64,000 bases of DNA. It comes from Actinacidiphila bryophytorum. Its GTDB lineage: Bacteria; Actinomycetota; Actinomycetes; Streptomycetales; Streptomycetaceae. Position numbers and translations under genes: made by a program. Below are positions 50,167 to 58,212 of this stretch, piece by piece; the first letter of the stretch is position 1; each line of letters opens with the position of its first letter. The notes beneath the pieces were generated by a model. It saw only the letters and a program-made list of their open reading frames with translations. It did no database searches and was not told the DNA's origin. The stretch covers positions 1-64,000 of the forward strand of contig NZ_JAFFIX010000019.1 in NCBI RefSeq assembly GCF_016916835.1. Reading direction: 5' to 3'.

Positions 50167-51324
50167 TCAGGCGTCCTTGTTGCCCATGAGGTCGCCCAGC
50201 TGCGACATCACCGCACCCATCAGGTCCTGCGGGTTGAGCTGCTGGGCGCCCGACGGCGCCTTGACCGGGTCGGCCCCGCCGTCGATCGACAGGCCGAGCG
50301 GCAGCGAGCCGTGGATGGTGTCGTCGAACTGCGCCAGGTCCACGCTGATGTGGTTCAGCTTGCCGCCCTTGACGGCCAGGTCCAGCGACACCGTCTTGTT
50401 CGGCACGTCGTCCAGGCTCTTCTTGAGGTCGCCCGGCAGCATCGAGGTCATCGAGCCCAGGCTGTTCTCGATGTCCTGGGCCAGGGTGCGGGCCGGCAGG
50501 CTGACCTTGAGGTGGTCGGCGCCGTCCTTGCTCCCCAGGTCGGTGATCTTCGCGTCCTTGGCCAGCGACTTCTGGAGCGGCGCGAGCAGTTCGGCGAAGG
50601 TCTTCTGCGCCAGGTCGGTGGGCAGCGCGGTCGGCAGGTCCGAGGGCAGCCCGAGGCCGCCGAGCGGGGAGTCCTCGGAGCTGCCGGAGCCGTCGGAACT
50701 GCCGAAGCCGTCGTCCGAGCCGCCGGAGCCCTTGCCGCCGCCGAGGGTCTTGGCGAAGTCCGCGAAGGCCTGCGGGTCGATGGAGACCCAGCCGCCCTTG
50801 GCGAGGGTCTTGATCGAGGCGAAGGACGACGGCAGCTGGTCGACCGAGTTCAGCATGCCGGTGAGGTCGGACAGGCCCGCGTCACCGGTGGTGTCCAGGG
50901 CCGCCAGGCCCTTGAGGTCCACCTGTACGTAGGCCTTCTGGTCGACCGAGCGCACCCCGACCAGCGTCTTGCCCTCGGACTTGCCCGTGGCGCCGCCGGC
51001 CACTTCGAGGCCGAAGGACGTGCCCTTGTCGTCGCCCTTGACTTCGGCGAGCGCCTTGTCGGCGCTGAAGGACGTGGAGACCCGCAGCCCGCCGAGCATG
51101 TCGGCGTCGGCGCGCTTGAAGTCGTCCTGGTCCTTGAGGGCCGCGTAGATCTGCTCGGGGGTGCCGTCGAAGGACAGCCCCATCGTCACCGACTTCTGCT
51201 CACCGAGCTTGGTGAAGGCGTTGGTGACCTTGCCCTGCGGGGTGCCGGGCTCCTCGCTGCCGCATGCGGCCGCCCCGGCGGTTATCAGCGCGACCACTCC
51301 GGCGGCGGCGAGACCCTTGCGCAT
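50167..51324 (-). CDS. Lipoprotein of unknown function (LppX/LolA-like fold suspected)
   Basis: A 385-residue lipoprotein: signal MRKGLAAAGVVALITAGAAAC with lipobox at about residue 21, then a beta-rich region, a Gly/Ser-rich insert (SGGSDDGFGSSDGSG) near residues 230-260, and a second beta half. The overall pattern resembles LppX/LolA-like lipid-binding lipoproteins, but I see no decisive motif. The ATG at 51324 is the only sensible start; GAGGAG lies farther upstream than usual. It sits between mqnP and the rhomboid gene. Confidence 0.75.
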   Translation of the reverse strand: MRKGLAAAGVVALITAGAAACGSEEPGTPQGKVTNAFTKLGEQKSVTMGLSFDGTPEQIYAALKDQDDFKRADADMLGGLRVSTSFSADKALAEVKGDDKGTSFGLEVAGGATGKSEGKTLVGVRSVDQKAYVQVDLKGLAALDTTGDAGLSDLTGMLNSVDQLPSSFASIKTLAKGGWVSIDPQAFADFAKTLGGGKGSGGSDDGFGSSDGSGSSEDSPLGGLGLPSDLPTALPTDLAQKTFAELLAPLQKSLAKDAKITDLGSKDGADHLKVSLPARTLAQDIENSLGSMTSMLPGDLKKSLDDVPNKTVSLDLAVKGGKLNHISVDLAQFDDTIHGSLPLGLSIDGGADPVKAPSGAQQLNPQDLMGAVMSQLGDLMGNKDA

Positions 51325-51497
51325 GGTGATGATGACGAACTCCTCGGACGTGGCGACCAGATCGCGAACGGCGGTGTGGTGTCGGTGTGCTGTCGGTGGG
51401 GGGCTGGCAGAAGCGTATCTGTGCGGGAGCTGTGGTCTCGCGGGGGTTTCCGGCTGAGTTGTGGCGGCCTGCGCTGCCGGGATGCGGCAGCCTGCGG

Positions 51498-52142
51498 TCA
51501 GGAGGACACCGAGACCGTGCGCTCGCGGAAGAGGAACGCGGCCACCACACCCCCGACGAGACCGAACAGGTGCGCCTGCCAGGACACCCCGTCGGCGGTC
51601 GGCAGCACGCCCCACAGGATCGACCCGTAGAGCACACCGACGATCAGGCCGACGACGACGTCCAGCGGGCGCTTGTCCACGAAGCCGCGGCTGAGCAGAT
51701 AGCCGAACAGGCCGAATATCAGGCCCGACGCGCCGAGCGTCGTGGTGTGCGCGGGCGCGATCAGCCACACCCCCAGGCCGCTGATGACCACGATGGTGAA
51801 GGCCACCGCGAGGTAGCGGGCTATGCCGCGCAGCGCCGCGATGAAGCCGAGCACCAGCAGCGGCAGGCTGTTGGAGGCCAGGTGCGCGAAGCCGACGTGC
51901 ATGAAGGCGGCGGGCACGATGTCGAGCAGCTCGCTGCCCTTGCGCGGGGTGATGCCGAAGGTGTCGAGCCGCTGGCCGCTCAGCGCGCTGACGGCCTCCA
52001 GGACCCACAGCAGCGCCAGCCAGCCCAGCATGAGCGCCGCGGCGGCGACGACCCGGCTCCCGGCACGCAGCGGGGAGAGCACCGTGTCGACCAGGCCCGC
52101 CCGCGGCCGCGCGGCCCGTCCCGCGGTCTGTCCGTATGCCAC
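51498..52142 (-). CDS. Rhomboid-family intramembrane serine protease
   Basis: A 214-residue six-helix protein. The nucleophile is in LGASGLIFG, the catalytic histidine is in WQAHLFGLVGG, and HVGFAHLASNSLPLL is the conserved HxxxN block. It cleaves membrane proteins within the bilayer. GTG 52142 has AGGGGGG four to five bases upstream. It is divergent from ubiX, and the target is unknown. Confidence 0.9.
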   Translation of the reverse strand: MAYGQTAGRAARPRAGLVDTVLSPLRAGSRVVAAAALMLGWLALLWVLEAVSALSGQRLDTFGITPRKGSELLDIVPAAFMHVGFAHLASNSLPLLVLGFIAALRGIARYLAVAFTIVVISGLGVWLIAPAHTTTLGASGLIFGLFGYLLSRGFVDKRPLDVVVGLIVGVLYGSILWGVLPTADGVSWQAHLFGLVGGVVAAFLFRERTVSVSS

Positions 52143-52256
52143 GAAACCCCCCTGAGTCCCCCCTGAGCCCAGTGCCTTCCACCGTTGACAACGCCTGCCG
52201 CCCGCGCCCGGTTCCCGCTTCGGCGGCTCCGCCCCGGTCCGGTTACGCTCGTCGGC

Positions 52257-53048
52257 GTGGACGACATCCCCGACGGTGCCCAGGACGGCACCCCCGACGG
52301 CACCCCGCGGCGCCGCGCGCGCGAACCGTGGGTCGTCGGGGTGTCGGGGGCCTCGGGCACGCCGTACGCGGCCGCCGTGCTGCGGGCGCTGCTGCACGCG
52401 GGCGAGGACGTCGACCTGGTGGTCAGCCGGGCGGCCCGGCTGACCCTGCTGGACGAGACCGGCGCCGGCTTCCGCGACGCGCACTGGCGCGAGGACCTGG
52501 CCAGGCTGCTCGCCCGCGGCGCCGACGGCACCCCGGACCTGCACCCGCCGGCCGACCTGTCCCGGGTGCGCCACTGGCCCGCGGGCGACCTGGCCGCCGG
52601 ACCGTCCTCCGGGTCGTACCCGGCCAAGGGCATGCTGATCGTGCCGGCCAGCACCGCGTGCGTGGCCGGGGTGGCGCTCGGGCTGTCCAAGGACCTGCTC
52701 CAGCGGGCCGCGAGCGTCACCCTCAAGGAGCGCCGCCCGCTGGTGGTCGCGGTGCGCGAGACCCCGCTCGGCGGCCAGACGCTGCGCCACCTGGTGGCCC
52801 TCGACGACGCGGGCGCGGTGGTCCTGCCCGCCTCGCCGGCCTTCTACACCGGCGCCGTCCACATCCAGGACCTGGTGGACTTCGTCGCCGGCCGGGTGCT
52901 GGACGCCGCAGGTGTGCCGCACAAGCTGTACCGCCGCTGGCAGGGCGAGCTGGGCGCCGCGACACAGGAGGCCGCTGCGGCTCATGAGACGGGTGCGGCA
53001 TCACCGGGAAGACCACATGCGCAGGGCGCTGACCCGTTCATGCCTTAG
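52257..53048 (+). CDS. ubiX: UbiX-family flavin prenyltransferase
   Basis: A 263-residue flavoprotein with an N-terminal basic/acidic lead, then VGVSGASGTPYAAAVL (FMN loop, 27-42), VVSRAARLTLLDE and a C-terminal region carrying the prenyl-FMN site near VPASTACVAG. It makes prenylated FMN for UbiD enzymes and so supports the decarboxylase at 47750. GTG 52257 matches the family start; no Shine-Dalgarno sequence is seen, and a TACGCT hexamer at 52244-52249 would allow a leaderless transcript. The 3' end contains one arm of the Lrp dyad. Confidence 0.9.
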   Translation: MDDIPDGAQDGTPDGTPRRRAREPWVVGVSGASGTPYAAAVLRALLHAGEDVDLVVSRAARLTLLDETGAGFRDAHWREDLARLLARGADGTPDLHPPADLSRVRHWPAGDLAAGPSSGSYPAKGMLIVPASTACVAGVALGLSKDLLQRAASVTLKERRPLVVAVRETPLGGQTLRHLVALDDAGAVVLPASPAFYTGAVHIQDLVDFVAGRVLDAAGVPHKLYRRWQGELGAATQEAAAAHETGAASPGRPHAQGADPFMP

Positions 53049-53083
53049 ATTCGTGTCCAGACAGCGCAGTCGTGGCATGAACG
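53035..53083. promoter_or_regulatory. Widely spaced dyad flanking the lrp promoter region
   Basis: CGTTCATGCC (53035-53044) and GGCATGAACG (53074-53083) are perfect 10-bp inverted repeats separated by 29 bp, with centres about 39 bp apart (nearly four helical turns). The gene that follows encodes an Lrp/AsnC regulator, which usually autoregulates through such spaced sites. Confidence 0.7.
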
Positions 53084-53098
53084 GGAGGGTCCCTTCTG

Positions 53099-53554
53099 AT
53101 GGACGCGGTGGACAGGCAGCTCATCCAGGCGTTGCGGGAGAACGGCCGGGCGTCGTACGCGGAACTGGGCCGACTGGTGGGCCTGTCCGGTCCCAGCGTC
53201 ACCGACCGCATCAACCGCCTGGAACAGGCCGGAGTGATCACCGGCTACCGCGCCACGGTCGCCCCCGCCGCACTGGGCCTGGGCGTGACCGCCCTGGTCG
53301 GACTCCAGCTCAGCGACGCCGCCGACCACGAGGACGTGGCAGGCAGGCTGCGCGACCTGGACGAGATCGAGGACTGCTGGTTCATCGCGGGCGACGACTC
53401 GTACATGCTCAAGGTCAGGGTCGGCGACGTGGACGGCCTCGAACACACCATCCGCCGGCTGTCCGGGACCAAGGGCGTCGCCCGCACCCGTACCACGATC
53501 GTGCTGTCCACGAAGTGGGAGAACCGGGTCGGGGCGCTGCCCGAGGAAGTCTGA
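53099..53554 (+). CDS. Lrp/AsnC-family transcriptional regulator
   Basis: A 151-residue regulator with an N-terminal helix-turn-helix (DRQLIQALRENGRASYAELGRLVGLSGPSVTDRINRLE) and a C-terminal RAM/AsnC domain (about 65-150). ATG 53099 follows GGGAGGG at 53083-53089. It sits between ubiX and mqnE on the same strand, so it may regulate menaquinone genes. A perfect dyad just upstream suggests autoregulation. Confidence 0.92.
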   Translation: MDAVDRQLIQALRENGRASYAELGRLVGLSGPSVTDRINRLEQAGVITGYRATVAPAALGLGVTALVGLQLSDAADHEDVAGRLRDLDEIEDCWFIAGDDSYMLKVRVGDVDGLEHTIRRLSGTKGVARTRTTIVLSTKWENRVGALPEEV

Positions 53555-53602
53555 GCGTAGGGTCGGTCGGGACCCGGCAGCGGCCGGCAGGAGGAGGAGC
53601 AC

Positions 53603-54766
53603 ATGGACGCGGGGCTCAAGCGGGAGCTGGAGGAGAAGGTCTACGCCGGCGAGCGGCTGACCCGGGAGGACGGCATCGCCCTCTACGAGTCCGACGACCT
53701 CGCCTGGCTGGGCGGGCTCGCGCACCACGTGCGCACGAAGAAGAACGGCGACGTCGTCCACTTCAACGTCAACCGCCACCTGAACATGACCAACGTGTGC
53801 ACGGCCTCGTGCGCCTACTGCTCCTTCCAGCGCAAGCCGGGCGAGAAGGACGCGTACACGATGCGCATCGAGGAGGCCGTGCGGCTGGCCAAGGCGATGG
53901 AGGGCGACAGCCTCACCGAGCTGCACATCGTCAACGGCCTGCACCCGACGCTGCCGTGGCGCTACTACCCGCGCTCGCTCAAGGCCCTCAAGGAAGCGCT
54001 GCCGCAGGTCTCGCTCAAGGCCTTCACCGCCACCGAGATCCACCACTTCGAGACCATCTCGGGCATGTCCGCCTCCGACATCCTCGACGAGCTGATCGAG
54101 GCCGGCCTCGAATCGCTGACCGGCGGCGGCGCGGAGATCTTCGACTGGGAGGTGCGCCAGCACATCGTGGACCACCGCACCCACTGGGAGGACTGGTCCC
54201 GCATCCACCGGCTGGCGCACTCCAAGGGCCTCAAGACCCCCTGCACCATGCTCTACGGCCACATCGAGGAGCCCAGGCACCGCGTCGACCACGTGCTGCG
54301 GCTGCGCGAACTGCAGGACGAGACCGGCGGCTTCCAGGTCTTCATCCCGCTGCGCTACCAGCACGACTTCGTGGACATGAAGGACGGCAAGGTCCGCAAC
54401 ACCCTGCAGGCCCGCACCACGATGGCCACCGGGGCCGAGGCGCTCAAGACCTTCGCGGTCTCGCGCCTGCTGTTCGACAACGTGCCGCACGTGAAGGTCT
54501 TCTGGGTCATGCACGGCCTGTCCACGGCCCAACTGGCCCTCAACCACGGGGCCGACGACATGGACGGCTCGGTCGTCGAGTACAAGATCACCCACGACGC
54601 GGACGACTACGGCACCCCCAACAAGCTCACCAGGGACGACATCCTCGACCTGATCCGCGACGCCGGCTTCCGCCCCGTCGAGCGCAACACGCGCTACGAG
54701 ATCATCCGCGAGTACCCCGGCCCCGACGGGTCGCGCCGGGAGTCCCCGCAGCCCATGCGGGTGTGA
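53603..54766 (+). CDS. mqnE: MqnE, aminofutalosine synthase (radical SAM)
   Basis: A 387-residue radical SAM enzyme. The cluster cysteines are Cys66, Cys70 and Cys73 in NVCTASCAYCSFQRKPGE. The sequence matches MqnE, which joins 3-[(1-carboxyvinyl)oxy]benzoate with SAM to give aminodeoxyfutalosine, the second step of the futalosine pathway. Conserved GGGAEIFD and RYQHD blocks support this over other radical SAM members. ATG 53603 has AGGAGGAGGAG just upstream. It completes the local menaquinone set (UbiD, MqnP, UbiX, MqnE). Confidence 0.95.
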   Translation: MDAGLKRELEEKVYAGERLTREDGIALYESDDLAWLGGLAHHVRTKKNGDVVHFNVNRHLNMTNVCTASCAYCSFQRKPGEKDAYTMRIEEAVRLAKAMEGDSLTELHIVNGLHPTLPWRYYPRSLKALKEALPQVSLKAFTATEIHHFETISGMSASDILDELIEAGLESLTGGGAEIFDWEVRQHIVDHRTHWEDWSRIHRLAHSKGLKTPCTMLYGHIEEPRHRVDHVLRLRELQDETGGFQVFIPLRYQHDFVDMKDGKVRNTLQARTTMATGAEALKTFAVSRLLFDNVPHVKVFWVMHGLSTAQLALNHGADDMDGSVVEYKITHDADDYGTPNKLTRDDILDLIRDAGFRPVERNTRYEIIREYPGPDGSRRESPQPMRV

Positions 54767-54811
54767 CCCGGGTCACGGCGACCCGGCGCGCGTAATGGCT
54801 ACTCTGGAGCT

Positions 54812-55336
54812 ATGACCCTTACGTGTGAGCTGGATCCGCTGGTCGACGAGGTCGTGCGCGAGCAGATACTCGCGCTGTGGGCCGATGTGTCCAACGCCGG
54901 CGGTGCGGTCGGGTTCGTGCCGCCGGTCACGCCCGAGGAGATCGTGCCCGACCTCGACGCGGCGCTCGCCGCGGTGGCCGACGGGCGGCGCCGGCTCGTC
55001 GTCGGCCGCGACGAGGACGGCCGCGTCGCGGCCACGGCCTTCATCGCGTACAACGCGCACCGGCTCATGCGGCACTGGGTCTGGGTCTACACGGTGATGG
55101 TCCACCCCCGGTACCAGGGGCGCGGCTACGGCCGCGCTCTCATGACGGCCGTCGAGCAGGCCGCCCGCAGCTTCGACGGCATCGAGGCGATCCGCCTCAC
55201 GTGCCGTGGCGGCACGGGCGCCGACGCCTTCTACTCGGCCTGCGGCTACAAGGAAGTAGGCCGCGTCCCCGCGGCCATCCGCGTCACCCCGACCGACGAC
55301 CGCGACGACATCACCCTCTACCTCCCCCTGACGTAG
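54812..55336 (+). CDS. GNAT-family N-acetyltransferase
   Basis: A 174-residue acetyltransferase. The acetyl-CoA loop is VYTVMVHPRYQGRGYGRALM (motif A, RxxGxG-type QGRGYG), and a C-terminal FYSACGYKEVGRVPA ends motif B. The acceptor substrate is unknown. ATG 54812 has GGAG only two bases upstream, which is close; the candidate -10 TACTCT (54799-54804) would place the transcript start almost at the ATG. It sits 45 bp downstream of mqnE. Confidence 0.87.
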   Translation: MTLTCELDPLVDEVVREQILALWADVSNAGGAVGFVPPVTPEEIVPDLDAALAAVADGRRRLVVGRDEDGRVAATAFIAYNAHRLMRHWVWVYTVMVHPRYQGRGYGRALMTAVEQAARSFDGIEAIRLTCRGGTGADAFYSACGYKEVGRVPAAIRVTPTDDRDDITLYLPLT

Positions 55337-55400
55337 GCGGCAACCCTCCACCGGCCGCGGCGGCTTCGGGGTGCCCTTGCGCAGGGCGGCGAGCGTTTTT

Positions 55401-55529
55401 CAGGGGCGCGGGGAACTGCGCGACAAGCCCCCGCCGGGGCGCGGGTCGTCTCCGTCCGAGAGGGGCTGTTCGGTCCGTGCCGGACCACCGGCCGGTGGGT
55501 GGCTGAGCGCGCCGTTCCCCGCGCCCCTG
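55401..55529 (+). repeat. Dispersed element A (129 bp, terminal inverted repeats)
   Basis: It begins CAGGGGCGCGGGGAACTGCG after GAGCGTTTTT and ends with the inverted copy (GTTCCCCGCGCCCCTG). Inside are ACCACCGGCCGGTGG and GGGTCGTCTCCGTC. It matches the elements at 58008, 61676 and 61874. Confidence 0.85.
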
Positions 55530-55611
55530 GTGGTTGCCCTCCCGGGCAAGGGCATCCCTCCGGGGCTGCGGGGGCTGAGGGGTTGCCCTTGCGCCTGGCG
55601 GTGAGCGTTTT

Positions 55612-55715
55612 GAGGGGCGCGGGGAACTGCGCGACAAGCCCCCGCCGGGGCGCGGGTCGTCTCCGTCCGAAAGGGGCTGTTCGGTTCGTGTCGGACCACC
55701 GGCCGGTGGTGGGCT
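55612..55715 (+). repeat. Dispersed element B, right end lost
   Basis: The left end and internal palindrome (ACCGGCCGGTGG) match element A, but after GTGGTGGGCTG the right terminal repeat is replaced by unrelated sequence. It is a truncated copy. Confidence 0.8.
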
Positions 55716-55811
55716 GGGGGTTCGGCCCCGCCGAAGAGGCACCCCCTGCACGGGGCGGCAGGACGTGGGGGCGGGGGTGGGGTCGCAGGGGAGCCGTGCT
55801 TCACTGGGAGC

Positions 55812-56114
55812 ATGCTCCGATACACCGCCCTGCGCTTCGGCCTCATCGTCGCCAGCTTCGGTGTCATCTGGGGCCTGGTGCGGCTGCACATCCTGCCGGC
55901 CGGGCTCGGTGACTCGAACTACCTGTGGGTCGCACTCCTGGCCCTCGTCATCTCCGCCCCGCTGAGCCTGGTCCTGCTGCGCGGTGCGCGCGAACAGGCC
56001 GCGATCAAGGTGTCGCAGAAGGTCGAGCGCACCCGGCTGAACCTGGCCGCCAACGCCCAGCAGGAAGACGCGGCGGACGACGCCGCGAGGGACAGCGCCC
56101 CGCGTACGGCCTGA
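55812..56114 (+). CDS. DUF4229 membrane protein
   Basis: A 100-residue protein with two hydrophobic segments (about 7-25 and 38-56), then a charged helix ISQKVERTRLNLA-like (VSQKVERTRLNLAANAQQ) and an Asp/Ala tail. This is the DUF4229 family, common in Streptomyces and of unknown role. GGGAG lies very close to the ATG. The downstream TetR gene overlaps its stop by one base (TGATG), so they are coupled. Confidence 0.87.
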   Translation: MLRYTALRFGLIVASFGVIWGLVRLHILPAGLGDSNYLWVALLALVISAPLSLVLLRGAREQAAIKVSQKVERTRLNLAANAQQEDAADDAARDSAPRTA

Positions 56115-56755
56115 TGGCCGCCGCCGGCAGCAGGCGGCTGCCGCGGGCGGAACGCGAGCGGCAGATGCTCGACGCGGCCGTGGCGACCTTCGCCCGCCGC
56201 GGCTACCGCGCCGCGTCGATGGACGAGATCGCCGAGGCGGCCGGCGTCAGCAAGCCGCTGGTGTACCTCTATCTGAACTCCAAGGACGAGCTGTTCTCCG
56301 CCTGCATCCGGCGTGAGGCCGCCGCGCTGACCGCGGCCGTACGGGACGCCGTGGAGGTCGGCGCGACCCCCGAACGGCAGTTGTGGAGCGGCCTGCTCGG
56401 CTTCTTCGAGCACACCGCGGCTCACCCCGACGGGTGGGCGGTGCTGTACAGCCAGGCCCGTACCGTCGGCGAGCCCTTCGCGGCGGAGGTCGCCGTGCTG
56501 CGCTCCGAGATCGTGGACTTCGTCGCCGCCCTGCTCACGGCGGCGTGCGGCTCGCGGGACGTCGCCGCGTACGCCCACGCGCTGGTCGGCGCCGCCGAGT
56601 CGCTGGCCGGGTGGGCGGCGACCGCCCCGGACCCGGCGCCCACCGGCAGGGAACTGGCCGCCTCCCTCATGACCTTCGCCTGGTCGGGCCTGTCCCAGGC
56701 GGTCACGGGGCGCGTCGAAGGTCCTGCGCGCGAGGAGTCCGGCCGAGCCGGCTGA
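56114..56755 (+). CDS. TetR-family transcriptional regulator
   Basis: A 213-residue regulator with a typical N-terminal HTH (RQMLDAAVATFARRGYRAASMDEIAEAAGVSKPLVYLYLNSKDELF) and a mostly helical ligand-binding half. ATG 56114 overlaps the DUF4229 stop (TGATG), so the two are co-translated. The ligand is unknown. It ends 53 bp into the convergent DinB-like gene. Confidence 0.91.
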   Translation: MAAAGSRRLPRAERERQMLDAAVATFARRGYRAASMDEIAEAAGVSKPLVYLYLNSKDELFSACIRREAAALTAAVRDAVEVGATPERQLWSGLLGFFEHTAAHPDGWAVLYSQARTVGEPFAAEVAVLRSEIVDFVAALLTAACGSRDVAAYAHALVGAAESLAGWAATAPDPAPTGRELAASLMTFAWSGLSQAVTGRVEGPAREESGRAG

Positions 56756-57302
56756 GGATACGGGCCAGGGTCCCGCTGCCGTCCGCGGCGGGCAGTTCCG
56801 GTGCGAAGGCCGTGGACGCCGCCGGGACGGCGAGGGCCAGGGGGAGCGCCGCCTCCAGCAGGTCCGCGTCGGCGGTGAAGGGAACCCCGAGGGTGGCGGC
56901 GACGTCCCAGGCGTGGACGACGTAGTCCAGGAAGTGGAAGCCGATCGCCTGCCCGGCGGGGAAGGTCGTCGCGGTGGTGAACTCCGGGAGGGTGAAGGGC
57001 ACTTCCGCGTCGCTGACGCCGGCGAAGGCGGCGACGACATCGGTGGCGGCGGCCTCGTGGGCGGCCACCGCGTCGGTGCTCGCGGTGACCGCCCAGGCCG
57101 CGGTGTCGCCGCCGTCCCCCCGTGCGGCGGCGGCGAACCCGCGGTGCTGTGCGGTCATGTGCGCGAGCAGGTCGGCAAGGTCCCAGCCTGCGCACGGGGT
57201 CGGCCGCGGCAGATCGGCTACGGTCGAGGCCCTGACGAGTCCGGAGCTGAGCGCGACCGCCCGTGCGTCGAGGGCCCGGATGCGGCCCAGGTTAGTACGC
57301 AT
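56703..57302 (-). CDS. TIGR03086 family metal-binding (DinB/MDMPI-like) protein
   Basis: A 199-residue protein of the mycothiol-dependent maleylpyruvate-isomerase fold. TPCAGWDLADLLAHMTAQHRGFA contributes the metal-binding histidine, and FHFLDYVVHAWDVAATLG the second histidine block. Such actinobacterial proteins bind a divalent metal, and some use mycothiol; the reaction here is unknown. ATG 57302 is only 49 bp from the divergent MarR start. Its last 53 bases overlap the TetR gene. Confidence 0.86.
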   Translation of the reverse strand: MRTNLGRIRALDARAVALSSGLVRASTVADLPRPTPCAGWDLADLLAHMTAQHRGFAAAARGDGGDTAAWAVTASTDAVAAHEAAATDVVAAFAGVSDAEVPFTLPEFTTATTFPAGQAIGFHFLDYVVHAWDVAATLGVPFTADADLLEAALPLALAVPAASTAFAPELPAADGSGTLARILSRLGRTPRAQDLRRAP

Positions 57303-57312
57303 GTGCTTATCG

Positions 57313-57326
57313 TGTGCTCGTGCACA
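57313..57326. promoter_or_regulatory. Candidate operator between DinB-like and MarR genes
   Basis: TGTGCTCGTGCACA is an inverted repeat with 5-bp arms (TGTGC/GCACA) and a 4-bp centre. It lies in the 49-bp gap between the divergent genes, so one bound MarR dimer could block both promoters. Confidence 0.5.
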
Positions 57327-57351
57327 TTATCTGTCAAGGGAGCACTTTCGG

Positions 57352-57804
57352 ATGTCCGCCACGCCCCGCAAGGACCTCGCCGCCATGATCGTGCCGCTCG
57401 GCCGGGCGCTGGCCGCGGCGGAGGTGCCGTTGCTGCGGGAGCACGGGCTCACGATGTGGGCGTACACCGTGCTGCTCGGGCTCGGGGAGCAGCCGCTGCG
57501 CAGCCAGGCGGCTCTCGCCGAGGCCATCGGGGCCGACAAGACCCGGATCATCGAGGTCCTCGCCGACCTCGACGACCGCGGGCTCATCACGCGCACGCCT
57601 GATCCCGCGGACCGGCGGGTCCGCCTGCTGGCCCTCACGCCTGAGGGCCGCCGCGTACGGGGTGCGGCGCAGGCCGCGATTCAGGCCCGCGAAAACGCGC
57701 TTCTCGCCCGCCACCTCCCCCCAACCCTCCGGGCACCCTTCCTCGAAGCCCTCACCACCCTCTCCACCCTCCCCCCGGACTCCCTGACCGACCCCACTCC
57801 TTAG
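57352..57804 (+). CDS. MarR-family transcriptional regulator
   Basis: A 150-residue MarR-type winged helix protein. The HTH is LRSQAALAEAIGADKTRIIEVLADLDDRGLI and the wing is TRTPDPADRRVRLLALTPEG. ATG 57352 follows AAGGGAG. It is divergent from a DinB-like gene across 49 bp, so it probably regulates that gene and itself. Confidence 0.92.
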   Translation: MSATPRKDLAAMIVPLGRALAAAEVPLLREHGLTMWAYTVLLGLGEQPLRSQAALAEAIGADKTRIIEVLADLDDRGLITRTPDPADRRVRLLALTPEGRRVRGAAQAAIQARENALLARHLPPTLRAPFLEALTTLSTLPPDSLTDPTP

Positions 57805-57836
57805 CCCGGCCTTCCTCCGCGCAAGGCGGCGCCCCT

Positions 57837-57934
57837 CAGGGGCGCGGGGGTCGTCTCCGACGCAAAGGGGCTGTTCGGTCCGTGCCGGACCACCGGCGGG
57901 TGGTGGGCTGGTCGCGCAGTTCCCCGCGCCCCTG
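57837..57934 (+). repeat. Dispersed element C, left inner part deleted
   Basis: It starts CAGGGGCGCGGG, then lacks the AACTGCGCG section and jumps to GTCGTCTCCGACGCAAAGGGG. The right end (CGCAGTTCCCCGCGCCCCTG) is intact. It is an internally deleted copy. Confidence 0.8.
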
Positions 57935-58007
57935 TATGGCGCCCTCCCGGGCAAGGGCACCCCTCGGGCGGAGGGGGGCGCCCTTGCGCAGGGCGGTGAG
58001 CGTTTTT

Positions 58008-58137
58008 CAGGGGCGCGGGGAACTGCGCGCCAAGCCCCCACCGGGCGTGCGGGTCGTCACCGGCGCAAAGGGGCTGTTCGGTCCGTACCGGACCACCGGC
58101 GGGTGGTGGGTTGCGCGCGCCGTTCCCCGCGCCCCTG
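58008..58137 (+). repeat. Dispersed element D (130 bp)
   Basis: Full copy: CAGGGGCGCGGGGAACTGCG at the left after GAGCGTTTTT, internal GGACCACCGGCGGGTGG, and right end GTTCCCCGCGCCCCTG. Confidence 0.85.
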
Positions 58138-58169
58138 GGTGCTCGGCCCTGCCGCAGAGGGCAAGCCAT

Positions 58170-58209
58170 TAGGGGCGCGGGGGAACTGCGCGACCAGCCC
58201 CCGCCGGGC
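58170..58209 (+). repeat. Dispersed element E, left end only
   Basis: AGGGGCGCGGGGGAACTGCG followed by CCAGCCCCCGCCGGGCG, without a right end. It lies just before the stop codon of the MaoC gene. Confidence 0.75.
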
Positions 58210-58212
58210 GAG

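Larger units (their letters stand above)
55337..55811. other. 475-bp gap filled with dispersed repeats
   Basis: No credible gene here. The stretch is mostly one full and one truncated copy of the dispersed element (55401-55529 and 55612-55715) with GCCCTTGCGCAGG-type flanks. Six-frame readings of it are low-complexity. Confidence 0.8.
57805..58212. other. 408-bp gap filled with dispersed repeats
   Basis: No credible gene. It contains a shortened element (57837-57934), a full element (58008-58137) and a lone left end (58170-58209) that runs to the stop codon of the MaoC gene. Confidence 0.8.

Noticed and set aside
52185..52190. TTGACA as the -35 of ubiX
   Set aside because: No -10 hexamer lies 16-19 bp downstream, and the start codon is over 60 bp away. 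The TACGCT at 52244 is a better candidate.
55337..55811. CRISPR array in the repeat-rich gap
   Set aside because: Repeats are about 130 bp with inverted ends, not 25-40 bp direct repeats with unique spacers, and there are no cas genes.
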